Origin: Algoriphagus sp.
GTDB lineage: Bacteria > Bacteroidota > Bacteroidia > Cytophagales > Cyclobacteriaceae
Reading direction: 5' to 3'
Assembly (NCBI GenBank): GCA_018336015.1
Contig: JAGXQZ010000025.1
Coordinates: 1 to 55,372 of the forward strand
Length of the DNA: 55,372 nucleotides
The notes below the pieces were generated by a model. The model did not search any database, had not been told where the DNA came from, and saw only the letters and a list, made by a program, of their open reading frames with translations. The position numbers were made by a program, and so were the translations under genes. This document shows, in pieces, positions 8,482 to 17,007 of this stretch. Positions within the stretch are counted from its first letter, which is position 1, and the number at the start of each line of letters is the position of its first letter.

Positions 8482-9836
8482 GTCATCCACAGGCAGCCAC
8501 CGAATTTTTAAAAGACCAAGCCAAAGCCAAATGGCACGACGAAACCCTCTGGTTTGTACGTGACAAGCGTGACCGGATCAGCAAGACCCTTCCCGAATGG
8601 GAAGATCTCCGCAACTTGGCCTCTCAAATCAAGGAAAATGTGCTTTCTAAGCTGGATAGCTACTTAGAGGAATTTGAAAAAAATGCCGTTCGAAACGGTA
8701 TGCGGGTACATTGGGCTAAAGACGCCGAAGAACACAATGAGATCGTGCTTTCCATTTTGCAAAAGCAAAAATGTACTGCCATCGTCAAAAGCAAATCCAT
8801 CCTGACCGAGGAGTGTCACCTCAATCCGTATTTGGAAAAAAATGGAATCGAAGTAGTGGATACCGATTTGGGAGAGCGAATAGTCCAGTTTTTGAATCAG
8901 CCCCCCAGCCATATCGTATTGCCTGCCATACACCTGAAAAAAGGGGAAATCTCCGACCTTTTCCATGAAAAACTTCATACAGAAAAAGGCAATGAGGATC
9001 CAGCCTACCTGACTCATGCGGCTCGCCTACATCTTAGAGAGAAATTTCTCAAGGCAAAAGTGGCCATTACCGGAGTCAACTTTGCGGTCGCAGAGACGGG
9101 TGAATTCGTGGTCTGTACCAACGAAGGCAATGCAGACATGGGAGTTCATTTGGCAGATGTACATATCGCCTGCATGGGAATCGAAAAAATTATCCCAAGA
9201 AGAAAAGACCTTGGCGTCTTCCTCCGACTGCTGGCCAGATCTGCCACAGGGCAACCTGTCACCAATTACAACTCGCATTTCAGAAGTCCGGCGACTGGAA
9301 AGGAAATCCATGTGATCTTAGTAGACAATGGCCGTACAGCGCAATTGGCCCGTGAAAAATTCAAAAATTCGCTCAAGTGCATTCGATGCGGAGCCTGCAT
9401 GAACACCTGCCCAATTTACCGTAGAAGCGGTGGATTCAGCTATGGCAGCACCGTGCCGGGACCGATTGGATCGATCCTATCACCGGGATTGGACATGAAA
9501 AAATACAGTACACTTCCCTTTGCCTCTACCCTTTGCGGAAGTTGCTCAGATGTGTGCCCGGTAAAAATCAACATCCATGAGCAACTCTACGAATGGAGGC
9601 AAGAGATCACCAAAACCCATGGTGAACTGGGAAAAGGCCTGTCTATGAAGCTGGCAAATGGAATTTTCAAAAGTCCGTTGGCTTACAAAATATCCGGTAA
9701 CCTGATGCGAACCGCCCTAAAGACACTTCCTAAATCCCTGATCTATCATCCGATCAACAGCTGGGGAAAAGGCCGAAATCTACCGGAAACTCCTCAGGAG
9801 TCATTTAAAGAATGGTACCAAAAGAACAGAACATGA
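8478..9836 (+). CDS. lutB: L-lactate utilisation iron-sulfur protein LutB (LldF)
   Basis: A 452-residue protein with an N-terminal LUD domain (about residues 40-300, including NEGNADMG) and a C-terminal ferredoxin-like part carrying CIRCGACMNTCP and LCGSCSDVCPVK, the ligands for two [4Fe-4S] clusters. The reading frame stays open upstream to 8238, but the start MSHPQAATEF at 8478 overlaps the lutA stop by four bases and gives the normal family length; the longer version would put 80 unrelated residues over lutA. It probably passes electrons from lactate oxidation to the quinone pool. The exact acceptor is not visible here. Confidence 0.92.
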   Translation: MSHPQAATEFLKDQAKAKWHDETLWFVRDKRDRISKTLPEWEDLRNLASQIKENVLSKLDSYLEEFEKNAVRNGMRVHWAKDAEEHNEIVLSILQKQKCTAIVKSKSILTEECHLNPYLEKNGIEVVDTDLGERIVQFLNQPPSHIVLPAIHLKKGEISDLFHEKLHTEKGNEDPAYLTHAARLHLREKFLKAKVAITGVNFAVAETGEFVVCTNEGNADMGVHLADVHIACMGIEKIIPRRKDLGVFLRLLARSATGQPVTNYNSHFRSPATGKEIHVILVDNGRTAQLAREKFKNSLKCIRCGACMNTCPIYRRSGGFSYGSTVPGPIGSILSPGLDMKKYSTLPFASTLCGSCSDVCPVKINIHEQLYEWRQEITKTHGELGKGLSMKLANGIFKSPLAYKISGNLMRTALKTLPKSLIYHPINSWGKGRNLPETPQESFKEWYQKNRT

Positions 9837-10393
9837 GCAGTAGGGAATCTATTTTAGGCGCCATTCGGGCCATCACGCAGGAGAAAAAAAACCTGCCTGA
9901 GTTACCTTCTTTCGGCATCTCTGAAGAGATAGAAACTGCGTTCAAAAAATCCATCGAAGGCAATAAGGGAGAAATTTTGTCCGAAATTGAGTTTCTGGAT
10001 TGGCTTTCAAAATCCTCGTGGGCCAACGTATTCTCTGCAGTATCAGCCTATGCTACAGCCTCTACCCTCGAACTTCCTCAGGATCCGCATGAATTGGAAG
10101 ATTTGAATTTGGCTATTTTGGAGGGGCAATTTGGAGTGGCAGAAAATGGAGCCATTTGGCTGGATGACCGACAGCTACCTCACCGAGCGCTCCCATTTAT
10201 TACGGAACATTTGGTGATTGTTCTTCGGAAATCAAGACTTTTTCCCACGTTGCATCAAGCCTATGAAAATATCGGGGATGAACACTCAGGATTCGGACTA
10301 TTTATCGCAGGGCCTTCTAAAACTGCTGATATCGAGCAATCCCTGGTCATCGGTGCCCATGGTGCGAAAAGTCTCCGAGTAGTTATGATCTAG
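9833..10393 (+). CDS. lutC: Lactate utilisation protein LutC (LldG), LUD domain
   Basis: A 186-residue LUD-domain protein, third subunit of the lactate-oxidising complex. Recognisable segments are the N-terminal SSRESILGAIR and the mid-protein GVAENGAIWLDD followed by EHLVIVLRKS. The start at 9833 overlaps the lutB stop as ATGA, matching the lutA/lutB junction; an upstream ATG at 9812 would add seven residues. Its stop lies 11 bp inside the end of the convergent histidine kinase gene, so the two 3' ends overlap and no separate terminator fits between them. Confidence 0.9.
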   Translation: MSSRESILGAIRAITQEKKNLPELPSFGISEEIETAFKKSIEGNKGEILSEIEFLDWLSKSSWANVFSAVSAYATASTLELPQDPHELEDLNLAILEGQFGVAENGAIWLDDRQLPHRALPFITEHLVIVLRKSRLFPTLHQAYENIGDEHSGFGLFIAGPSKTADIEQSLVIGAHGAKSLRVVMI

Positions 10394-11684
10394 GCAAATC
10401 AATCTCCAGAAAGAAGACATTCCAGCCATCCTCGGGATATAAATAGCCAATTTCCCAACCATTTCGAGAAGCAATTTTATGACAAAGGGAAAGTCCAATT
10501 CCAGTCCCCTTTTCCCGTAAAGTCCCTTCTGTTTTCCTCGCTTTTAGTTCAAAAAGAAATGCCCTTTCAGACTCAGTGATTGGCTTACCTGGGTTTCTAA
10601 CTTCCCAACGGAGCCTGGAATTATTCTGGAATACCTTTACTACGATGGAAGAATTTTCGGCAGTAAACTTAATCGCATTGTCCAACAGGTTTTTGAGGAT
10701 AATCCGAATCTCTTTAAATGCCAAATTAACTACCAGTGGATTCCCCTCAAATTCCAATACCAAGTCTTGGGATTTTTGAGCTGCCTGAAAACGCATTACC
10801 TCTACCATCTCTTCGGATAGGACCAGTGAATTTACAGCTAGCACTTCCGAATCTGACCCTTCCATTTCAGTAATCACCCATTCCAGGGTATTATCCAAGA
10901 CTTTACTCAAATGAAAGCTTTGACGCTTGAGATTGGAAATGATTTGGTTTACCTCTTTTTCATTGATTATTCCTTCCTCTGCCAATTCCAAGGTAAAACT
11001 CAAACTAGTAACAGGAGTGCGAAGATCATGAGATAGTAGAGCCAACAGTTGATTTTTTTTATCATTCAAATTTTCCAATCTGGAAAGCGCATTCTCCTTT
11101 TCTTTTTGGAGCTCAAGCATGTATGAATTCTGCTTTTGATAACTTTTTATAAACAACAAAATCATTACCAGGGTGAAAAGGCTGGTCCAAGTCATCGTAA
11201 TAATCTGATCTTGGAAAAAATCGTCTGTGGAATACACATCAAATGTCATTTTATACTTTTCCATCCTTCCGAGAAAAATCAGTACACCATAAACCAAAAA
11301 AACCAAGACGATCCACATTCCACTCCATCGGCCTCTCAACATAAAAACTGAAGAAACTACAAAAATAAATAGGGTATATAATGTCCTTCCTCTATGAGCT
11401 TCGCTTAAAAAAAAGTTAAGAGAGATAGCCACCAAGCCTATCGAAATCATGAGGAGTAGGATCAGTTGATGATAGCCATATTTTTTCATCACCAAATACC
11501 CGATCAAAAAAGGGAAAGCAAACAAGAACTTGACAGAGACATAGAGCAAATTATAGCCCATCAAAAAATCAATAACGCAGAGTGATGGGATCAAAATCGT
11601 CAAAATCAAGGCAAAGACTTCCGAAATCCTGTTTTGGAGTTGATTTAAGTCTCCGGATTTATCAAATACTCCAAAATCAAACAT
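10383..11684 (-). CDS. Membrane sensor histidine kinase, tandem paralogue 1
   Basis: A 433-residue kinase. About six hydrophobic segments fill residues 20-180, then a coiled-coil linker, a HisKA dimerisation domain with the phospho-accepting H219 in LLSHDLRTP, and a HATPase domain with N-box ILKNLLDNAIKF and G-box GTGIGLSLCH. There is no PAS, HAMP or periplasmic loop domain, so the signal is presumably read in the membrane. It is the most diverged of three tandem paralogues (about 10.4-14.7 kb). No response regulator gene is adjacent, so its partner is unknown. The 3' end overlaps lutC by 11 bp. Confidence 0.88.
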   Translation of the reverse strand: MFDFGVFDKSGDLNQLQNRISEVFALILTILIPSLCVIDFLMGYNLLYVSVKFLFAFPFLIGYLVMKKYGYHQLILLLMISIGLVAISLNFFLSEAHRGRTLYTLFIFVVSSVFMLRGRWSGMWIVLVFLVYGVLIFLGRMEKYKMTFDVYSTDDFFQDQIITMTWTSLFTLVMILLFIKSYQKQNSYMLELQKEKENALSRLENLNDKKNQLLALLSHDLRTPVTSLSFTLELAEEGIINEKEVNQIISNLKRQSFHLSKVLDNTLEWVITEMEGSDSEVLAVNSLVLSEEMVEVMRFQAAQKSQDLVLEFEGNPLVVNLAFKEIRIILKNLLDNAIKFTAENSSIVVKVFQNNSRLRWEVRNPGKPITESERAFLFELKARKTEGTLREKGTGIGLSLCHKIASRNGWEIGYLYPEDGWNVFFLEIDLPRS

Positions 11685-11832
11685 TGAATGGGGTGCGGGG
11701 TGATTAACTTCGTTAAATCTAGGAATTTGTAGATCCTAATATTTTCTTGAAGTAAAAAATGACAGATTAATGTAAATGAAAAGAAGCCGTCTACTGTGCG
11801 CTGACGTTAAAAAAACAAAAGAATATTCCTTA

Positions 11833-13143
11833 CTAATTCAACTCGGTAGGAAGCGCTTTTTCCAGGTAAAACACATTGAACCCATCAGCTGATCTTTCAT
11901 AGCCCACATTGAATCCAATCTTTTTAGCGATCTGCTTGCATAATCCCAAGCCCAATCCAGTCCCTTTTTCCTTTTGAGTACCCATGGAGCTTTTCACATT
12001 AAAGTCAAAAAGTTGATTCTGAACTTCGGCAGAAATCTCTTTTCCGGGGTTTTTCACATTCCATCTAAATGACTTCCCGTCAAATTGAAACTCCAAATAG
12101 ATGGTAGCCCCTTCGGGAGAAAACTTCACGGCATTATCCAGGTAGTTTCTAAGGATAATCTTCACTTCATCTTTTTGAATAGGCAGGACCAGATCAGTGG
12201 TTTCAATAACTTTTTCCAGCTTTTGATGCTTCCTTCCTGCCTGAACTCCCATCAGTTCCTGTGTTTCGGAGGTCAATTCGTACACATTGATCATGACTGG
12301 TTCAGGCGAATGATCACCCATTTCAGTAACTACCCAGCCCAAGGTATTGGAAAGTACATGACTCAAATGAACACTTTGCTTTTTGAGTTTATCCAGGATC
12401 TGTCCCAACTCTTCTTTGGAAATCAACTCCAAATCAACCAATTGAAGCGTAGAAGCAAGAGATGCAACCGGATTTTTGAGATCATGGGAAAGCAGAGCAA
12501 TGAGCTGGTTTTTCTTCTCATTCAGTGATTGCAGCTCCCGGAGGTTTCTATCATTGGCTTCCTTTAGCTTAATGAGAGCTTGATTTTGTTTTTGATAATT
12601 GATGACTACAATCCGAACACCTATAAAGATGAAAATGGAAGTAATCAAAATGGTAAGCATATTGTCTAAAAATAAATCCTTCAGATCTGCATAGTTTTTC
12701 TCCACTACGATCTGCCCGACAGACTCGAGATAAAACACAACCAAATACAAGCCTATACTCAAAGTGAACCAGATCAGGTTTAGAGGCTTTTTGAAAAAAA
12801 TCGCTACTGCAACGATAAACACATAAAGATTAAAAATAGTCGGCCCTTTAAATCCGTCATTATGCAAGTAATTCATAATGGTAAAGCCAAGAATCAAGGC
12901 CAGCATGATATTCATCGCCAGCAGGTACTTGTCATACTTAATGATTAAAATAAAGGAGGCGACGAAGAGCAGGATATAAGCAATTCTAATTTTCAACAAC
13001 CCTGGGCTCAATCCCATCAAGTAATCCGCCACACCAAAAAAAGTCATCGAGAAAAACGTAAGTCCAACAAAAATTAAGGCAATGCGCCTTTGCAATTGCT
13101 CTAGGTTTCCTGGATCTTCTTGACTTTTGAACGGATTTTTCAC
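11833..13143 (-). CDS. Membrane sensor histidine kinase, tandem paralogue 2
   Basis: A 436-residue kinase of the same layout: about six membrane segments in residues 22-185, linker, HisKA with H220 in LLSHDLKNP, N-box ILRNYLDNAVKF, G-box KGTGLGLGLCKQIA. It is clearly closest to paralogue 3: both have PTIFN in the membrane part, NYQKQN at the end of the last helix and MGTQKEKGTG (VGTQKEKGTG) before the G-box. A 148-bp gap separates it from paralogue 1, in which I see neither an exact promoter nor a terminator, so the genes may share a transcript. Confidence 0.88.
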   Translation of the reverse strand: MKNPFKSQEDPGNLEQLQRRIALIFVGLTFFSMTFFGVADYLMGLSPGLLKIRIAYILLFVASFILIIKYDKYLLAMNIMLALILGFTIMNYLHNDGFKGPTIFNLYVFIVAVAIFFKKPLNLIWFTLSIGLYLVVFYLESVGQIVVEKNYADLKDLFLDNMLTILITSIFIFIGVRIVVINYQKQNQALIKLKEANDRNLRELQSLNEKKNQLIALLSHDLKNPVASLASTLQLVDLELISKEELGQILDKLKKQSVHLSHVLSNTLGWVVTEMGDHSPEPVMINVYELTSETQELMGVQAGRKHQKLEKVIETTDLVLPIQKDEVKIILRNYLDNAVKFSPEGATIYLEFQFDGKSFRWNVKNPGKEISAEVQNQLFDFNVKSSMGTQKEKGTGLGLGLCKQIAKKIGFNVGYERSADGFNVFYLEKALPTELN

Positions 13144-13236
13144 TTTCCGAATGAATTACTTTATGGAGTGATTTAAATAGGCCTCGAATATACAACTTTC
13201 TAAAAGCCCCTCATTTAGTTAATTAAGAACGTTTTA

Positions 13237-13275
13237 GGAATTTAGAAGTCCAAGAATTTAGACTTCCATAATTCC
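13237..13275. repeat. Nested inverted repeat between kinase paralogues 2 and 3
   Basis: GGAATT (13237-13242) pairs with AATTCC (13270-13275), and inside it GAAGTC (13245-13250) pairs with GACTTC (13261-13266) around a 10-nt loop. It lies just past the 3' end of paralogue 3 on the minus strand and upstream of paralogue 2. It could be a weak terminator or mRNA end structure, but no T run follows. The rest of the 216-bp gap shows nothing recognisable. Confidence 0.45.
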
Positions 13276-13359
13276 CTTGAGCAGCAACTTCAAGAGATTA
13301 ATTCAGATAAATGAGGTGATGCAGAATACGGTCAAGCCTTTGGTGTTTGAATATTGAAA

Positions 13360-14657
13360 TCAAATTCTATTTTTTTCAAGGTAAAAGGTATTAAATCCAT
13401 CAACTGTGTATTCGTAACCTACTTCGAACCCGATTCGGGAAGCTATCCTTTTGCACAGCCCCAATCCTAGACCCGTACCTTTTTCTTTCTGAGTCCCAAC
13501 TGAACTTTTCACACTAAAATCAAACAGGTGTCTCTCCTTTTCCAAAGGTATTCTTGCCCCGCTGTTTTTCACATTCCAGCGGTAGGACGATGCTGTGACG
13601 ATAAATTCAAGGTAAACCGTTGAACCAAGCGAAGAGAATTTGATTGCGTTGTCCAGAAAATTCCTAAGTATGATTTTGACCTCTTTTTCTTCCAAATTCA
13701 AGATCAATTCCCTGACATGAATTAATTTTTCTATTCGTTGCTCCTTTCGCTGGGCTTGACTTTCCATCAAATCACCCACCTCGTTGGTGAGTTGGACGAC
13801 ATCTACTGGATGAGATTCGATTTCCTGCTCGCCCATCTCAGTCAGAACCCAACTAAGGGTATTACTGAGCACGTGTGTTAGATTCACACTTTGCTTTTTA
13901 AGTCTCACAATGATTCTTTCAAAATCTTCCTGTGAAATCATGTCAAGATCCATCATTTCCAAAGTGGTCGCCAAAGAAGATACGGGGCTTTTCAAATCAT
14001 GTGATAACAGAGCAATCAGCTGATTTTTTTTCTCATTGATCTGCTTGAGTTCCTTCAGGTTTTTTTCATTTTCCTGCTGCAGCCTGATAAGATCTGAGTT
14101 TTGTTTTTGATAATTATTAATCACAAACCGTACTCCAATAAACAAAAACATGGAAGTCATAAAAATGGTCAGACTGTTGTCAAAAAAGAGTTGATCGAGG
14201 TTTTGGTAGTTTTTATCGACCGTTATGTATCCTGATATGTCCAGATAAAAAAGGGTAAAGTACAGTCCAATACTGGATATGTGCCAAATCAAATCGTAGG
14301 GTCTCTTGAAGAATAAACCTGAAACCATAAAGAAGAGGTAAAAATTAAAGATCGTGGGCCCTTGATAGCCATCACTGAAGAAAAAATTCATCAACAGAAA
14401 AGCCAACACCAAAAACATCATCAAGTTGCTGGCTAAAAAGTAAAACTTGTACTTGAAAAACAAAATGGCAGTTCCTGAGAAGAGCGCAATAAAAATCAAT
14501 CTGATTTTCAAAAACCCGAGATTTACTCCCATCAAGGCATCGACAATTCCGAAAAAAACAATGAAAAAAAGGTTAGCCCAATAAAGATGATGGTAATCTT
14601 CAGCTGAAGTTCCTCCAGATTAGCCGGTTTTTTCTTTATTTCTTCAATCAGTCGCAT
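13360..14657 (-). CDS. Membrane sensor histidine kinase, tandem paralogue 3, with a one-base frameshift near the start
   Basis: The intact part (13360-14535) encodes membrane helices, HisKA with LLSHDLKSP, N-box ILRNFLDNAIKF and G-box GTGLGLGLCKRIA, all well conserved. The true N-terminus is in another frame: from the ATG at 14657 it reads MRLIEEIKKKPANLEELQ, aligning position for position with paralogue 2 up to LTFF, then hits a stop. Adding one base in the A7 run at 14564-14570 (T7 in the gene) restores LTFFFIVFFGIVDALMG, which matches paralogue 2 at identical spacing. It is therefore a homopolymer frameshift: a sequencing error, a real mutation, or slippage. Without correction, translation would need the TTG at 14535 and lose about 41 residues including the first helix. 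Confidence 0.78.
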
Positions 14658-14879
14658 TCATCCTGCAAATAGGCTTTTGAAGATAGGCTATAATTAAGGA
14701 TGATCGGTTAGTAAATTTTTAGAATCAATTTAACTGCTCTAAAATGTGTATAAAGTGCAGTATTTATGAAAAAATCTGCCTCATTTTGTAAAGAGGAAGA
14801 CTGAAAAATTTGGACATCAACAAATGATTACCAATTCTCAATTTTTGTTGAAAATTAATGAGTTAAAAAGTTCAAATCA

Positions 14880-14918
14880 GCTTGTCGAAGTCAGGTGAAA
14901 ATCCCAACTCCGACAAGC
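14880..14918 (-). terminator. Hairpin after the beta-propeller gene
   Basis: GCTTGTCG (14880-14887) pairs exactly with CGACAAGC (14911-14918), and after one mismatch AGT/ACT extends the stem around a loop of about 15 nt. It starts 11 bases past the stop of the minus-strand propeller gene. The T tract is only moderate (CTTTTTAAC), so this is a probable terminator. The remaining sequence up to 14657 (about 240 bp) shows nothing clear. Confidence 0.5.
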
Positions 14919-14929
14919 AGAACAACTAC

Positions 14930-15970
14930 TTATACTCTGGTCAGTTTGATCGGATAGGACTTACCTGCATTCCACTGACAGACATAAATATTTTTATCCT
15001 GATCAATACATACATCGTGGCAATGCTTAAAGACAGGTTCCTTTTGGACCATAAGTTGAAGTTCCCCATTCCGATATTCAGGCGCAGTTCCTCCAGGATT
15101 GGAGACCACTTTATTTGTTTTGTCCAGTATGGTGACAAATCCTGAATTATCGGTTTGCTCCAGGTATCTCAGTCTTGACCAGCAAACTCCGGCATACAAC
15201 TCATCACCGTGTATTACTGGTCGGCAGACAAATGCTCCCGGAAGAAAAATCGTCTCAAGGTATTTTCCATCCATCGTAAATCTTTTGAATGAATTGTGGC
15301 CTCTTGAAGTACAAAGCAAGGTAGCTTCTTTCCCGCCGCGCTGATCAACAGCGATTCCATGAGCTGTACTAAACTGTGCATCTTCTCTGCCGGCACCTCC
15401 GAATTTGCGGATAAACTTTCCGTTTTTGTCGTACTGTAAAAAGTATTGGGAGCCATAGCCATCGGCAATGTATAGGTCACCATTTGGAGCAACAGTAGTC
15501 TCAGTAGGCACCCAACGCATTTTCTCATCGTAGATTCCTTCCTTGACAGGTGATGCAATTTCTGCAACGACTTTGCCATCCAAGGTGGTTTTGAGCACTT
15601 TTCCTCCATTATCCACCACCCATAGGTATTCAGCATCTCCCTCGTCCACGATGGACAATCCATGTGCGGCATTCAGTCCAAGCGTCCAAGTAGTTAATAG
15701 TTTTCCCGACTGATCATAGATAATCACGTTGTTTTTCACCTCATCGGTGAGCATGATCATGCGGCCTTTTCGATCCATGACCATTTCGTGACAGTTGACC
15801 ACCGGCACTTTGGTCGGATCAAGATTGCCCCATGAGGTATCTACTTTGTATCGGAAATCACCATGACCAAGAATTTGATCCTGGGCTGCAAGAAGGGAAA
15901 AATCGGGTTTTAGACTCATAGCTAATCCTAGTAAGGAAGTGTTTTGGATAAATTTTCTTCGTGAATGCAT
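14930..15970 (-). CDS. Exported six-bladed beta-propeller (NHL-like) protein with Tat-type signal
   Basis: A 346-residue protein starting with SRRKFIQNTSLLGLAMSL, a twin-arginine export signal. The rest consists of repeated blades of the NHL/6-bladed type, visible as recurring patterns of the form hydrophobic-xx-D-xxGxh-hhD (for example VMDRKGRMIML, TVAPNGDLYIADGYG, IAVDQRGG, CIDQDKNIYVCQWNAGK). Such proteins act in the periplasm, either as ligand binders or as enzymes similar to peptidylglycine lyases; the catalytic role cannot be told from sequence. It is divergent from the secreted TIM-barrel gene 101 bp away. Confidence 0.8.
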   Translation of the reverse strand: MHSRRKFIQNTSLLGLAMSLKPDFSLLAAQDQILGHGDFRYKVDTSWGNLDPTKVPVVNCHEMVMDRKGRMIMLTDEVKNNVIIYDQSGKLLTTWTLGLNAAHGLSIVDEGDAEYLWVVDNGGKVLKTTLDGKVVAEIASPVKEGIYDEKMRWVPTETTVAPNGDLYIADGYGSQYFLQYDKNGKFIRKFGGAGREDAQFSTAHGIAVDQRGGKEATLLCTSRGHNSFKRFTMDGKYLETIFLPGAFVCRPVIHGDELYAGVCWSRLRYLEQTDNSGFVTILDKTNKVVSNPGGTAPEYRNGELQLMVQKEPVFKHCHDVCIDQDKNIYVCQWNAGKSYPIKLTRV

Positions 15971-16071
15971 GGAAATAAAAGGTATGGTTTCAATTTAGGG
16001 AAATTGACCTGAAAGCCTTTCCTGTGGCTGGAAAAATATTTAGCTTAGATGTATCCCAAAATTCCTATACC

Positions 16072-16899
16072 ATGAAATTGAAAATCACTCTTTTCTCCCT
16101 ACTAGTCATTCTCGGATGGCAAGCCCATGCGCAGGAGATCGCCCTTCAACTTTACTCCCTTCGTAATGAAATGAAGGTAGATCCCATCAAGTACCACCAG
16201 CTCATCTCCACTTGGGGAATCTCTGCTCTCGAAGGAGGTGGTGGCTATGGCATGTCAGATACAGCGTATAAAAAATTGCTTGCTGAAAATAACCTACGAG
16301 TAGTAGGTGTCGGTGCTGACTACAACAAACTCAAAACTGACCCTGCCTCGATTATTTCAGAAGCCAAGAAGTATGGAGCCAAGTTTGCCACCTGCTATTG
16401 GATACCTCATGCAGAAGGTCCAATCAGTTTGGAGGAAATGAAAGCTGCTACCGAACTGTTTAACAAAGCAGGCGAGCAATTTGCCAAAGAAGGAATTACA
16501 CTGACTTATCATCCACATGGATATGAATTTGCGAACTCAGGCTCCGGTACTCCGATGGATTACATGCTGGCAAATGCCAAGCATTTCCAATTTAATATGG
16601 ATGTCTTTTGGGTGAAAATGGGCGGTGGAGACCCTTTGGCCATCATGAAAAAGTATCCGGGAAAATTCCCCCAACTTCACCTAAAAGATAGAAAGAAAGG
16701 AACACCCGGCTCTCCTGACGGTAGAGGCGATGTGGAAACCAACGTTGTGCTCGGTACAGGAGACATTGATATCGCAGGATTGATCAAAGAGGCGAAAAAA
16801 CAGGGAACGAAGTACTTGGTGATCGAAGATGAAAGCAGTCGCTCTGTCGCCCAAATCCCCCAAAGTGTAGCTTACATAAAAAGTATTCTCAACCAATAA
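16072..16899 (+). CDS. Secreted sugar phosphate isomerase/epimerase-like TIM barrel
   Basis: A 275-residue protein with a signal peptide (MKLKITLFSLLVILGWQAHAQ) followed by an AP-endonuclease-2/xylose-isomerase-like barrel. Likely metal or catalytic segments are ALEGGGGYG, TYHPHGYEF, FNMDVFWV, HLKDRKKG and VIEDES, which carry the usual Glu, His, Asp, His and Glu positions of the fold. In Bacteroidota such exported members often sit near sugar-acid or cyclitol catabolic genes; the substrate is unknown here. I chose the ATG at 16072 because it begins the signal peptide; a GTG at 16024 would add a hydrophilic extension. A terminator follows directly. Confidence 0.85.
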   Translation: MKLKITLFSLLVILGWQAHAQEIALQLYSLRNEMKVDPIKYHQLISTWGISALEGGGGYGMSDTAYKKLLAENNLRVVGVGADYNKLKTDPASIISEAKKYGAKFATCYWIPHAEGPISLEEMKAATELFNKAGEQFAKEGITLTYHPHGYEFANSGSGTPMDYMLANAKHFQFNMDVFWVKMGGGDPLAIMKKYPGKFPQLHLKDRKKGTPGSPDGRGDVETNVVLGTGDIDIAGLIKEAKKQGTKYLVIEDESSRSVAQIPQSVAYIKSILNQ

Positions 16900-16905
16900 G
16901 CCTAT

Positions 16906-16934
16906 AAGCCCGTCAGATAAGACGGGCTTTTTTA
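16906..16934 (+). terminator. Intrinsic terminator after the TIM-barrel gene
   Basis: AAGCCCGTC (16906-16914), a 6-nt loop and GACGGGCTT (16921-16929) form a 9-bp GC-rich stem followed by a T run. It is a textbook rho-independent terminator that separates this gene from the lipoprotein gene. Confidence 0.9.
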
Positions 16935-17007
16935 CTTGGCTTGTAGCGAATGGAAAAGACGGCTCGTTTGGTGTCTGAATCCTTTTGTTTCACCTAACTC
17001 CTGCCTC

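Noticed and set aside
13360..14535. Treating the third kinase as complete from the TTG at 14535
   Set aside because: The preceding 120 bp encode, in another frame, an N-terminus that aligns without gaps to paralogue 2.
16024..16071. Longer start (GTG) for the secreted TIM barrel
   Set aside because: It places hydrophilic residues in front of a clean signal peptide.
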